A DNA stretch of 64,000 nucleotides. Source: Psychrobacter vallis. GTDB lineage: Bacteria > Pseudomonadota > Gammaproteobacteria > Pseudomonadales > Moraxellaceae. Made by a program: the position numbers and the translations under genes. How positions within the stretch are numbered: the stretch's first letter is position 1; every line of letters begins with the position of its first letter. The DNA lies in NCBI RefSeq assembly GCF_904846715.1, contig NZ_CAJHBU010000007.1:62001-126000 (forward strand), in the 5' to 3' direction. The notes under the pieces were generated by a model. That model saw nothing but the letters and a program-made list of their open reading frames with translations, was not told the origin of the DNA and did not search any database. Positions 54,875-63,023 of this stretch are shown here, one piece after another.

Positions 54875-55681
54875 TCAAAACAACGCTTTAAATAGGAAGA
54901 AAACGCTCACAACGACCAACAACCACGCAAAACATTTCTTTAATAGTTGTGGTGATAAGGTATGAGCTGCTTTTGCGCCTAATTTGGCTGTAAAGAAACT
55001 CATGGTACCAATGCCCAAAAACGCATAAATATGTACAAAGCCAATCGCATTAGGCACATCTACTTGCTCATTTAGCCCAAAAATCATAAAGCCTAACGCA
55101 CCTGCAATAGCAATCGGTAAACCACACGCCGCTGACGTGCCAACCGCTTTTTGCATGACCACACCATAACGATTGAGATAAGGAACCGTCAAGCTCCCTC
55201 CCCCGATACCAAAAATAGCAGAGGCCACTCCTATTCCAGCGCCTGCACCGAGCTGCTTAGGTGTCGAAGGCAGTGACCTATTGGCATTTGCCTCTACTCG
55301 CTTTTTACCGCCAGTCAGCATAGTAAAGGCGACCCAAAGCAAAAACGTGCCAACAATGATCTGAAGATGAGTCCCAGACAACCATCCGGCAATCCCTGCC
55401 CCCAAAAAACAGCCAATGGCCATTCCAGGTGCCAGATTTTTGAATACAGGCCACATGACGGCGCCGTTTTTATTGTGTGCCATTAACGAGCTTATAGAGG
55501 TTATAACAATGGTCGCCAGTGACGTCCCCAAGGCCAAATGCATCGTCGTGTCAGCACTATAACCCATTTGGGTAAAAACGATGAATAATAGTGGCACCAT
55601 GATCGTGCCACCGCCTACGCCAAAAAGCCCAGCCGCAAACCCTGCTATAGCCCCTATTATGAAAAATATGATGAGTTCCAC
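54875..55681 (-). CDS. TauE/SafE-family membrane permease, second copy
   Basis: A 268-residue, eight-segment membrane protein. AGLFGVGGGTIMVPLLF and SAIFGIGGGSLTVPYLNRYG match the permease at 7793-8596 almost word for word, including VGTSAACGLPIAIAGALGFM. Paralogues within 47 kb. Lies downstream of the methionine genes on the same strand, after a hairpin repeat copy. Substrate probably an organic or sulfur anion (family knowledge). Confidence 0.88.
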   Translation of the reverse strand: MELIIFFIIGAIAGFAAGLFGVGGGTIMVPLLFIVFTQMGYSADTTMHLALGTSLATIVITSISSLMAHNKNGAVMWPVFKNLAPGMAIGCFLGAGIAGWLSGTHLQIIVGTFLLWVAFTMLTGGKKRVEANANRSLPSTPKQLGAGAGIGVASAIFGIGGGSLTVPYLNRYGVVMQKAVGTSAACGLPIAIAGALGFMIFGLNEQVDVPNAIGFVHIYAFLGIGTMSFFTAKLGAKAAHTLSPQLLKKCFAWLLVVVSVFFLFKALF

Positions 55682-55766
55682 GGGATATTTACTTCACAGT
55701 TAGATGATGAATGGTTGGATAATGATTAAATCAATTCAGAATAAAAATGATACAACCATTAATGAT

Positions 55767-55843
55767 GTTCTACTGGTATAAATTTTCTTCGCTGGCTGTT
55801 CGCAAGCGTGACAGATGCTTCATAAAATTCATACCAGCAGAAC
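55767..55843. repeat. Dispersed hairpin repeat, copy D
   Basis: GTTCTACTGGTATAAATTTT at 55767-55786 pairs with 55824-55843 with two mismatches. The stem core GGTATAAATTTT and the ATGCTTC inner segment relate it to copies A-C; flanks differ. It lies between the flavin reductase and the TauE/SafE gene. Confidence 0.65.
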
Positions 55844-55897
55844 GGTAATCCTTTTAGAATGGATCGACTATATGAAATAATTGGCTTAAGCGCTGAC

Positions 55898-56404
55898 CTA
55901 AGCAAACTGTACTTGACCCACTTGATGATAGGCACGATTAAAATAAACCAAGCTTTCCTCTTGCCCACCTTGTTGTTCATTTTGTCTAATAGCAACGACG
56001 CGGCACATAAAGACACTGTGCGTACCAACTGTCTGAATTTGCTCAATCTCACAATCAAAACTGACCAGCGCATCCTCTAACATCGGTGCACCTGTTTTTA
56101 ATGTAGTCCAACAACCTTGTTGAAATCGCTCTTCTGAACACAATTTGGATGCAAACGCATTGGATATCTGTTCATGCTGTGCGCCGAGCACGTTGACGCA
56201 CAAGGTTTTATGATCAACAAAATGACCATGCGATCGTGCCGCCTGATTCATACACACCAAAAGGGTTGGCGGGCTATCGCTCACGCTACAAACAGCGGAG
56301 GCGGTAAAGCCGTGTACGCCTGACTCCCCTTTTGTGGTGATCACGCTGACGGCTGTGGTGAGTCGCGCCATAGCATTTCTAAAATCAGTTGCTTCAATCA
56401 TCAC
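55898..56404 (-). CDS. Flavin reductase family protein of the mes operon
   Basis: A 168-residue split-barrel flavin reductase (HpaC/RutF type). AMARLTTAVSVITTKGESGVHGFTASAVCSVSDSPPTLLVCMNQAARSH, CVNVLG and the C-terminal YHQVG are diagnostic. Probably supplies reduced FMN or FAD. 35 bases downstream of mesD on the same strand, so it likely supports the oxygen-dependent methionine synthase system, but that link is inference. Confidence 0.85.
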   Translation of the reverse strand: MMIEATDFRNAMARLTTAVSVITTKGESGVHGFTASAVCSVSDSPPTLLVCMNQAARSHGHFVDHKTLCVNVLGAQHEQISNAFASKLCSEERFQQGCWTTLKTGAPMLEDALVSFDCEIEQIQTVGTHSVFMCRVVAIRQNEQQGGQEESLVYFNRAYHQVGQVQFA

Positions 56405-56439
56405 GTACTTCCTAAATTTGACTGTATATTTTCTTTAGA

Positions 56440-57468
56440 TTATCTTGTCAATTCTTGACGAACGATCTCTGCGCCAGCACTCAACGCTGCCAGCTTACCG
56501 CGTGCCACTTGGCGAGACAATGGCGCCATGCCGCAGTTGGTCGAGGGATAGAGCTTGTCGGCATCGACAAATTGTAGTGCTTTTCGCAAGGTATCTGCGA
56601 CCGCTTCAGGCGTCTCAATATCATTGGTCGCCACATCAATCGCGCCGACCATCACTTTTTTGCCGCGAATCAGTTCAATCAAATCCATTGGCACATGTGA
56701 GTTTTGACACTCGAGCGAGACAATATCGATCTTTGACTGCTGCAATTTAGGGAATGCTTGTTCGTACTGACGCCATTCTGAACCCAGCGTTTTTTTCCAA
56801 TCGTTATTGGCTTTGATGCCATAGCCGTAGCAAATATGCACCGCTGTTTCGCACTTTAGCCCTTCGATTGCACGCTCTAAAGTAGCAATACCCCAATCGT
56901 TCACGTCATCGAAGAAGACATTGAATGCAGGTTCGTCGAACTGAATGATATCCACGCCAGCTGCTTCTAACTCTCTCGCTTCTTGATTTAAAATTTTGGC
57001 AAATTCCCACGCCAATTTTTCACGGCTTTTATAATGACCATCATACAATGTATCAATCATCGTCATTGGCCCTGGCAGCGCCCATTTAATCGGCTGGTCG
57101 GTGTGCTGGCGCAAAAATTTAGCATCGTCAACAAACACAGGCTTTTGACGGCTCACGCTACCCACCACTGACGGCACGCTGGCATCATAGCGATTACGAA
57201 TGCGTACGGTCTTACGCTGCTCAAAATCGACACCGTCAAGATGCTCAATAAACGTGGTCACGAAGTGCTGACGGGTTTGCTCGCCATCACTGACAATATC
57301 GACCCCTGCACGTACTTGCTCTTGCAACGACACTAGCAGAGCATCTTGTTTGGCTTGGATAAGCTCATCACCTGCTAACGCCCAAGGTGACCAAATTTTT
57401 TCAGGTTCTGCCAGCCACGAAGGTTTCGGTAAGCTGCCAGCGGTTGAGGTCGGTAATAATGTTTTCAT
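56440..57468 (-). CDS. mesD: Core (MetE C-terminal-like) methionine synthase MesD
   Basis: A 342-residue single-domain barrel; full MetE is about 750. Zinc/homocysteine residues: HICYG, and NCGMAPL near the C-terminus, plus LECQNSH and QFDEPAFN. TAGSLPKPSWL starts the catalytic barrel. It lacks the N-terminal folate-binding half, so it cannot use methyl-tetrahydrofolate in the normal way. The pairing with DUF1852 next door identifies the MesD branch, for which an oxygen-dependent, folate-independent methyl source is reported (Price and colleagues). Confidence 0.88.
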   Translation of the reverse strand: MKTLLPTSTAGSLPKPSWLAEPEKIWSPWALAGDELIQAKQDALLVSLQEQVRAGVDIVSDGEQTRQHFVTTFIEHLDGVDFEQRKTVRIRNRYDASVPSVVGSVSRQKPVFVDDAKFLRQHTDQPIKWALPGPMTMIDTLYDGHYKSREKLAWEFAKILNQEARELEAAGVDIIQFDEPAFNVFFDDVNDWGIATLERAIEGLKCETAVHICYGYGIKANNDWKKTLGSEWRQYEQAFPKLQQSKIDIVSLECQNSHVPMDLIELIRGKKVMVGAIDVATNDIETPEAVADTLRKALQFVDADKLYPSTNCGMAPLSRQVARGKLAALSAGAEIVRQELTR

Positions 57469-57524
57469 GGTATCTCGTCTTTTATATTTTGTTTTTATGT
57501 TTTCATTTTTTGTCGGTCGGCCCG

Positions 57525-58532
57525 TTAGGCCGCATGCTTTTTAACCGCGCCTTTTTCCACAGAATAGCTTGCAGCCCACTGCTCTAAAACGTCTTGATAG
57601 GGTTTGATAAATTGCTCTTGTGTAAATTTACCTTGCTTTACTGCCATTTGACTGCGTTCTTCACGGTCATACACAATTTGAGTCAGTGAATAATCTTGGT
57701 ATTTCAAACTGGGTTGATAGACATCGCCTGCGCTTGAATTGGCATTATAAATTTCAGGTCGGTAGATTTTTTGGAACGTCTCCATGGTACTAATCGCGCT
57801 GATCAGCTCAAGGTCGGTATAATCACTCAACAAGTCACCGGCAAAATAAAACGCTAATGGCGCAGCACTATCGGCAGGCTTAAAATATCGAACGGTTAAG
57901 CCCATTTTGTGAAAATAATCGTCGGTTAACGAGTATTCATCTTGCTTATATTCAACGCCCAATACGGGGTGTTGATTGGCTGTACGGTAATAGGTTTTGC
58001 TAGTGGAGACGCTGAGGCAAATCACTGGTTTTTTATCAAAATTGGCTTTGTAAGCTTCTGAATTCAGTAAGTATTGAAACAGCTTGCCATGCAAGTCACC
58101 AAAATTCTCTGGTGGCGCAGAGGCTGGATTTTTATCGAAATGCTCAAGCAGTACGACGCTAAAGTCATAATCACGAACATAAGAGGAGAAACTGTTGCCG
58201 ATCATACCGTCAATACGTTTGTTGTCTTTATGATCAACAATCGTGGTTTTTAGGGTTTCGATGACAGGAAACGTCTCGCCATTGCCTTCGATATCCATGT
58301 TTGCAGAAATAATGTCAACTTCAACAGAATAACGGTCTGCTGTCGGGTTATCCCAATGCGCCAACGCATTAAAACGATTATTAATCATTCTCAATGTTTT
58401 GCGTAGATTCTCTTGGCGATGCTCGCCGCGTGCCAGATTGGCAAAGTTAGTCGTCAGACGCGTGCTGTCGGCAGGATGATAGTTTTCATCAAAACGAATA
58501 CTCTTAATTGAACAGGCAAATTCTTTACTCAT
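57525..58532 (-). CDS. mesX: DUF1852 protein MesX
   Basis: A 335-residue protein typical of DUF1852 in length and wording (FDENYHPADSTRLTTNFANLARG, RMINNRFNALAHWDN, FQKIYRPEIYNANSSAGDVYQPSLKYQDYSLTQIVYDREERS). Required partner of MesD methionine synthase. GGGGAGCGG precedes its ATG. First gene of mesX-mesD-flavin reductase; 56 bases to mesD. Its biochemical role is not established. Confidence 0.9.
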   Translation of the reverse strand: MSKEFACSIKSIRFDENYHPADSTRLTTNFANLARGEHRQENLRKTLRMINNRFNALAHWDNPTADRYSVEVDIISANMDIEGNGETFPVIETLKTTIVDHKDNKRIDGMIGNSFSSYVRDYDFSVVLLEHFDKNPASAPPENFGDLHGKLFQYLLNSEAYKANFDKKPVICLSVSTSKTYYRTANQHPVLGVEYKQDEYSLTDDYFHKMGLTVRYFKPADSAAPLAFYFAGDLLSDYTDLELISAISTMETFQKIYRPEIYNANSSAGDVYQPSLKYQDYSLTQIVYDREERSQMAVKQGKFTQEQFIKPYQDVLEQWAASYSVEKGAVKKHAA

Positions 58533-58636
58533 GGTAATCCGCTCCCCTAATACTCAAAATAAAACCAAATTTCTGTATGAGGTGAATTATGCCTGAATCA
58601 ATACATGAATAAAAACGATGTAAATTAAACTAAAGA

Positions 58637-58649
58637 TGAATATAATTCA
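58637..58649. promoter_or_regulatory. MetR-type operator upstream of mesX
   Basis: TGAATATAATTCA matches TGAA-N5-TTCA, the consensus of the LysR-type methionine regulator MetR, 105 bases before the mesX start codon. Position and target fit control by homocysteine/methionine status. Confidence 0.5.
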
Positions 58650-58773
58650 TTTTTATAAATTTAGGATATAGAAAGGGCTTTCATTAAGATGTTAAAATAT
58701 TAAAACGTTAAGAGTACATGCATCAAATCTAGAAGAGATGAAAAAGTGTTTTTTAATTTGGCTAAGCTGACCA

Positions 58774-59499
58774 CTAAATAATCTGACTTTCATAACTGAA
58801 TTTTTCTGCCAGTCCATATGATTCTCTATACTCAACAGGATCACCTTCCAAATTCTTAGCGATGCGGCATACCTTAACCAAGTTTTCGTGTTGCGTATTG
58901 TCCAAATAAGGATCTATGTGATTGGTGACAAAAAATAGTGTTTCTATAGCAGAGGACACAAATTGTCCGCATTTTTTATAATAAAAAGGATAGAGAAGAT
59001 TCTCAAAATCTTTTGGTTCTAGGCCTACAAACTCTTGGTAGCGGTTCTTAGGTAACCAAATTCTTTCACTCAAAATGACTTTGTCTTCGACAATACGCAC
59101 ACGTTCTATATAAATCAGATCTTCGTTTTCACGAATATTCAATGTTTTATTGATCGTATCGACCGCTTCTATCAACATAATTTTTTTGATGACGCCAGTC
59201 GGTATAACGTAGCGAGCGTCTTGATCACGGAACTTATAAAACCTTAACAAGGAGGTGTTAAAATCTGGTTTTTTTAAAAAAGTGCCGCGGCCTTGATGTT
59301 TTATCAACACCCCATCGTCTACTAGCTTTTCGACCGCTTTACGGACGGTTCCTACCGACACCTGATACTTATCTGCAAAGTCCTGTTCCGTAGGTAAGGG
59401 AGTGCTTTCATCCCATTTACTTTCCGTGAGTAACGTCTGAATATGCCACCGTACTTGCTCATAACGTGGCATGTTAAACTTTTTGAAATTATCTATCAT
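58774..59499 (-). CDS. GntR-family (HutC/UTRA) transcriptional regulator
   Basis: A 241-residue protein. Winged helix (about 9-78) with RYEQVRWHIQTLL and FADKYQVSVGTVRKAVEKLVDDGVLIKHQGRGTF; UTRA ligand domain follows (IYIERVRIVEDKVILSERIWLP). GGTGGAAAA precedes ATG 59499. Divergent from the MatC-like carrier, so it probably controls it and perhaps tctCBA. Ligand likely the transported carboxylate or its derivative (inference). Confidence 0.85.
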   Translation of the reverse strand: MIDNFKKFNMPRYEQVRWHIQTLLTESKWDESTPLPTEQDFADKYQVSVGTVRKAVEKLVDDGVLIKHQGRGTFLKKPDFNTSLLRFYKFRDQDARYVIPTGVIKKIMLIEAVDTINKTLNIRENEDLIYIERVRIVEDKVILSERIWLPKNRYQEFVGLEPKDFENLLYPFYYKKCGQFVSSAIETLFFVTNHIDPYLDNTQHENLVKVCRIAKNLEGDPVEYRESYGLAEKFSYESQII

Positions 59500-59837
59500 T
59501 TTTCCACCACAATGTGAAGGTTTTGATTATCTGCCTTAAGAACGTTAAGCAGGGTTACATGCCTAAGCAGTAGAATATATCTGACATTCTATCTTAAGTC
59601 CTAACCAAATTTTAAATATCCTTTTAATGTTAACGCCCACCCAGATTTTTTGGTGAATATCATCTCATTCACACCGCCATTTTTGCTATCATTCTACTCA
59701 GTTAAATACGCTTTGAACGCCTATACAATAGGCGAACCTAGAAAATTATCTGTCAACATTATCACAACACGCTTTATTTTAGAAAATACATAGGTAGATA
59801 GATTTAGGTTTTATACAATCAAAGCCAAGGAGCAAAC
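59500..59837. other. Divergent control region, GntR/UTRA regulator and MatC-like carrier
   Basis: 338 bases without a gene. Contains the perfect inverted repeat CGCCTAT-ACA-ATAGGCG at 59718-59734, the best operator candidate for the UTRA regulator, and a weaker pair GGTGAAT/ATTCACACC at about 59652-59678. Confidence 0.55.
59718..59734. promoter_or_regulatory. Candidate operator CGCCTAT-N3-ATAGGCG
   Basis: Seven-base perfect arms around ACA, 104 bases upstream of the carrier start codon. Size and symmetry suit a dimeric regulator. It has no counterpart before tctC. Confidence 0.45.
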
Positions 59838-61127
59838 ATGACTATATATATTTTGATGGCCATCGTAATTTCTATTGCGCTGGGCTACATCACTAAAATT
59901 AATATCGGCTTGTTTGCGATTGTATTTTCATACCTTATTGGATGTTTCGGTATGGGTCTTAGTGCTTCTGAAGTTATTAAGCTATGGCCTCTCAAAATTT
60001 TCTTTGTTATTTTTGCCGTTACGCTCTTCTACAATTTTCCTTTGGCTAACGGTGCTTTAGAAAAATTGTGTAGTCATCTGATTTATAAATGTCGACACTT
60101 TCCAGCGTTATTGCCGCTGGCTATTTTTTTTACGGCCACGATTGTGGCAGGCTTAGGCGCTGGTTATTACACAGTGTTAGCCACTATGGCGCCTATGATT
60201 TTGTTGTTGTCCAAAAGAACCAACTTAAATGTCGTTATGGCTATTTTGTCAGTGAACTACGGTGCTCTAGCCGGCGCTAATTTTATCACTTCACAAAGTG
60301 GCGTTATCTTCAGAGAGCTCATGCGATCTGCTGGTGTGGCCAATGATAATACCTTTACGTATGCTTTAGGAATTTTTGCTGTTACCTTTTTAATGCCAGT
60401 CATTGTATTGAGCGTTTACAGCTTTATCAATGCCAAGAATAGTAAAATAGTGATTCAAAGCATATTGCCAGAGCCTTTAGACCATAAGCAAAGGCAGTCT
60501 ATTATGCTGATTTTTATTATGATGGCCATTGTACTTATTGTACCCATTCTAAATCTGCTGATGCCTCAAGTACAAGCGATTCAGTTTTTGAATGCTCGGA
60601 TTGATATTGGTTTTATTGCCATTTTTTTTGTTGTGGTCAGTTTGTTTTTGAAGCTGGGTGACGAAAAAACCGTGATTGCCTTGATACCTTGGAATACGCT
60701 CATTATGATTTGTGGCGTCAGTATGTTGATGAGCGTCGGGGTGGAAGTAGGGGTTATTTACGAGCTGACAGAATGGCTAAGTACGAACGTACCTATCTGG
60801 ATGATACCGACTTTAGTGTTTGTTATTAGCGCAATTATGTCGATTTTTGCGAGTACACTGGGGGTAGTAGCGCCTACTTTATTTCCTATGGTGCCAGCGT
60901 TAGCCGTTGCCTCTGGTTTGAACCCTTTACTATTATTTGTCTGTATTGTGGTTGGTGCTCAAAGCTCATCCATTTCCCCTTTTTCATCAGGAGGCAGTCT
61001 AACCTTGGGAGCTTCTCAATTGCATATAGATAAAGGTCGGCTTTTAAATATTCTGCTGTTTAAAGCACTGCCCCTAGATATCATTATTGGAATATGCGCG
61101 ATTTTGGTTATCCAGCTCATATTTTGA
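59838..61127 (+). CDS. MatC-like/ion-transporter-superfamily carboxylate carrier
   Basis: A 429-residue membrane protein with about twelve hydrophobic segments. The N-terminal domain (GYITKINIGLFAIVFSYLIGCFGMGLSASEVIKLWPLKIFFVIFAVTLFYNFPLANGALEKL) looks like the MatC N-terminal family of dicarboxylate carriers, first described for malonate. The C-terminal half has VVGAQSSSISPFSSGGSLTLGA. Good SD (AAGGAGCAAAC). Divergent from its likely regulator. Substrate could be malonate or another small dicarboxylate. Confidence 0.75.
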   Translation: MTIYILMAIVISIALGYITKINIGLFAIVFSYLIGCFGMGLSASEVIKLWPLKIFFVIFAVTLFYNFPLANGALEKLCSHLIYKCRHFPALLPLAIFFTATIVAGLGAGYYTVLATMAPMILLLSKRTNLNVVMAILSVNYGALAGANFITSQSGVIFRELMRSAGVANDNTFTYALGIFAVTFLMPVIVLSVYSFINAKNSKIVIQSILPEPLDHKQRQSIMLIFIMMAIVLIVPILNLLMPQVQAIQFLNARIDIGFIAIFFVVVSLFLKLGDEKTVIALIPWNTLIMICGVSMLMSVGVEVGVIYELTEWLSTNVPIWMIPTLVFVISAIMSIFASTLGVVAPTLFPMVPALAVASGLNPLLLFVCIVVGAQSSSISPFSSGGSLTLGASQLHIDKGRLLNILLFKALPLDIIIGICAILVIQLIF

Positions 61128-61427
61128 GCACTATGATAAGTTCCGTCTCAAACTCCTGAATCACCATACTGCCTGTTTTAAACATACAAATGTTCAAACT
61201 ATGAATATAAGGTTTTGCTTTGTAAAAATAAAATTCATACATACATACATATGTTTCTTGTCATTTTTAAAATATTCTGTTACTTTTGCATAACATTTAA
61301 AGTTCTATCGTTATAAAGTTTACTCACCTGAGTCAATCGAGCATGAACATTTCATGCAATAACTTTACGACTTTAGTTAAAATTTTATTGGTTTTTTTAG
61401 TAAAACAAAACACACAAGGAGCGTCGT
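61128..61427. other. Control region upstream of tctC
   Basis: 300 bases, strongly AT-rich, no gene. Holds a short CATA tandem repeat at about 61238-61252 and the perfect inverted repeat GCATGAA-CAT-TTCATGC at 61341-61357. Confidence 0.55.
61341..61357. promoter_or_regulatory. Candidate operator GCATGAA-N3-TTCATGC
   Basis: A perfect seven-base inverted repeat 71 bases before the tctC start. No run of T follows, so it is more likely a protein-binding site than a terminator. Confidence 0.45.
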
Positions 61428-62447
61428 GTGAACAAACTATCTTATTTGGCTATTGGCCTGTCTGTATTATCCCTCACCGCATGTAACAACGCTAACGAAA
61501 CTGCTAGCGCAGGCGCAGATGAATTTTCAGGTCCTTCACGTCCAGAATGTATCGCCCCTGCAAAACCAGGTGGTGGCTTCGACTTGACTTGTAAGCTTGC
61601 ACAATCTGGCTTAAGAGATACTGGCATCCTAACAGATCCTATGCGAGTCACTTATATGCCAGGCGGCGTTGGTGCGGTTGCTTACAACAAAATCGTTGCC
61701 AATGATCGTTCAAATAACGATGCGATTGTCGCGTTTTCTACTGGCTCTATTCTGAACTTATCGCAAGGTAAATTTGGTAAATTCACTGAAAAAGACGTGA
61801 AATGGCTAGCAGGCGTGGGTACTGATTATGGCGCTATTGCTGTGAATGCCGATTCACCAATCAAAGATCTAGCAGGATTGGTCGCTGAACTCAGATCAAA
61901 TCCAAAAGCGATTAGTTTTGCGGCTGGTGGTAGTGTCGGCGGTCAGGATTGGATGCAAACGGCTATTTTGGCTAAAGCAGTTGGTGTTAACCCTAGCGAC
62001 ATGACTTATGTGGCGATGGAAGGCGGCGGAGAGGCGATTACTGCGGTCATGGGTAATCATGTTACTGTCGTGAGTGCTGGTATTGCAGAGATTATGCCAC
62101 AAGCCAATGCTGGTAAGCTGAAAGTATTGGCAGTGTTTGCCGAAGAAAGACTGGGCGGTAGCATGGCAGATATTCCTACTGCTGTAGAGCAAGGCTACGA
62201 TGTTAATTGGCCTGTTGTTCGCGGTTATTACATGGGTCCAGATGTGAGTCCTGCTGCTTATGCTTGGTGGAAAGCCTCCTTTGATAAGATGCTTGCTGAT
62301 CCAAAGTTTGCTGAATTGCGCGAACAGCAAGAGCTACTACCTTTCTCTATGACGGGTGAAGAGCTTGAAGCCTATGTTTATAAGCGTACTGGCGAGCTAC
62401 GTGAGCTATCAGCTGAATATAACCTTCTTGGCGCTGAAGCCAAATAG
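61428..62447 (+). CDS. tctC: Tripartite tricarboxylate transporter substrate-binding lipoprotein
   Basis: 339 residues from GTG 61428 (AAGGAG at 61417-61422). Signal peptide with lipobox LTAC (Cys19), so it is membrane-tethered in the periplasm. TctC/Bug fold: APAKPGGGFDLTCKLAQSGL, VTYMPGGVGAVAYNKI, ISFAAGGSVGGQDWMQ and the late VNWPVVRGYYMGP. Binds a carboxylate for the TctAB membrane unit. Lipidation is less usual for Bug proteins, which mostly are soluble. Confidence 0.92.
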   Translation: MNKLSYLAIGLSVLSLTACNNANETASAGADEFSGPSRPECIAPAKPGGGFDLTCKLAQSGLRDTGILTDPMRVTYMPGGVGAVAYNKIVANDRSNNDAIVAFSTGSILNLSQGKFGKFTEKDVKWLAGVGTDYGAIAVNADSPIKDLAGLVAELRSNPKAISFAAGGSVGGQDWMQTAILAKAVGVNPSDMTYVAMEGGGEAITAVMGNHVTVVSAGIAEIMPQANAGKLKVLAVFAEERLGGSMADIPTAVEQGYDVNWPVVRGYYMGPDVSPAAYAWWKASFDKMLADPKFAELREQQELLPFSMTGEELEAYVYKRTGELRELSAEYNLLGAEAK

Positions 62448-62477
62448 CCTCATTAAGACCATACTCCCTTAATGATT

Positions 62478-62543
62478 GAATACTAAATTTTATAGTATTC
62501 ATCAAAGGTTGACAGATGACACATCTATCAACCTTTTATTTTA
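62478..62543 (+). promoter_or_regulatory. Two hairpins between tctC and tctB (attenuator-like)
   Basis: GAATACTA/TAGTATTC at 62478-62500 and AAAGGTTGA/TCAACCTTT at 62504-62536 with an inner AGATG/CATCT extension, followed by TTTATTTT. The second has terminator features. It would reduce read-through into tctBA so that the binding protein is made in excess. Confidence 0.6.
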
Positions 62544-62562
62544 GAATTTAAGGATTACTGCT

Positions 62563-63018
62563 ATGACAATGGAACGCGCGTTCTCTGGTCTGATGGGACT
62601 GGTTTGCTTATTTTTTGTTTACTTAGCTTTCGGCTACGTCGCTCCCATCGCCTATGATCCTATTGGCCCTCGACCCTACCCTATTTTGATTTTCTCACTA
62701 ATGGCACTTTTGACCTTGGTTATCGCCTTTCGTCCAGCGCGATTTACAAAAGTCATTGATTTAGGCTATAACAAGGTCGTTCTTAGAAACCTTGTTTTGT
62801 GCATCAGTGCATTGCTGATCTACAGCTTAATTTTTGAGCCACTCGGTTTTATTATTTCTACCACACTCATGTGTTTTGCAGTTGGTCTATTGTTTGCAGG
62901 CAACCCTGTTAAAAGTATTATCTTTTCAGTTGTGATCAGTATCGCCCTATATGTCTTATTTGACATGGCCTTGGATGTCATTCTGCCACTTGGAATATTA
63001 TCAGGAATAATGGGATAG
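62563..63018 (+). CDS. tctB: Tripartite tricarboxylate transporter small membrane subunit
   Basis: A 151-residue protein with four hydrophobic segments and the TctB motif YDPIGPRPYPILIFSLM after the first helix. Partner of TctA in the secondary, ion-driven transporter. AAGGATTACTGCT precedes the ATG; 5 bases separate it from tctA. Confidence 0.92.
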   Translation: MTMERAFSGLMGLVCLFFVYLAFGYVAPIAYDPIGPRPYPILIFSLMALLTLVIAFRPARFTKVIDLGYNKVVLRNLVLCISALLIYSLIFEPLGFIISTTLMCFAVGLLFAGNPVKSIIFSVVISIALYVLFDMALDVILPLGILSGIMG

Positions 63019-63023
63019 CTATT

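Noticed and set aside
54723..54965. An 80-codon plus-strand frame after the GNAT gene
   Set aside because: No SD, Thr/Asn-rich random look, and it runs into the 3' end of the TauE/SafE gene.
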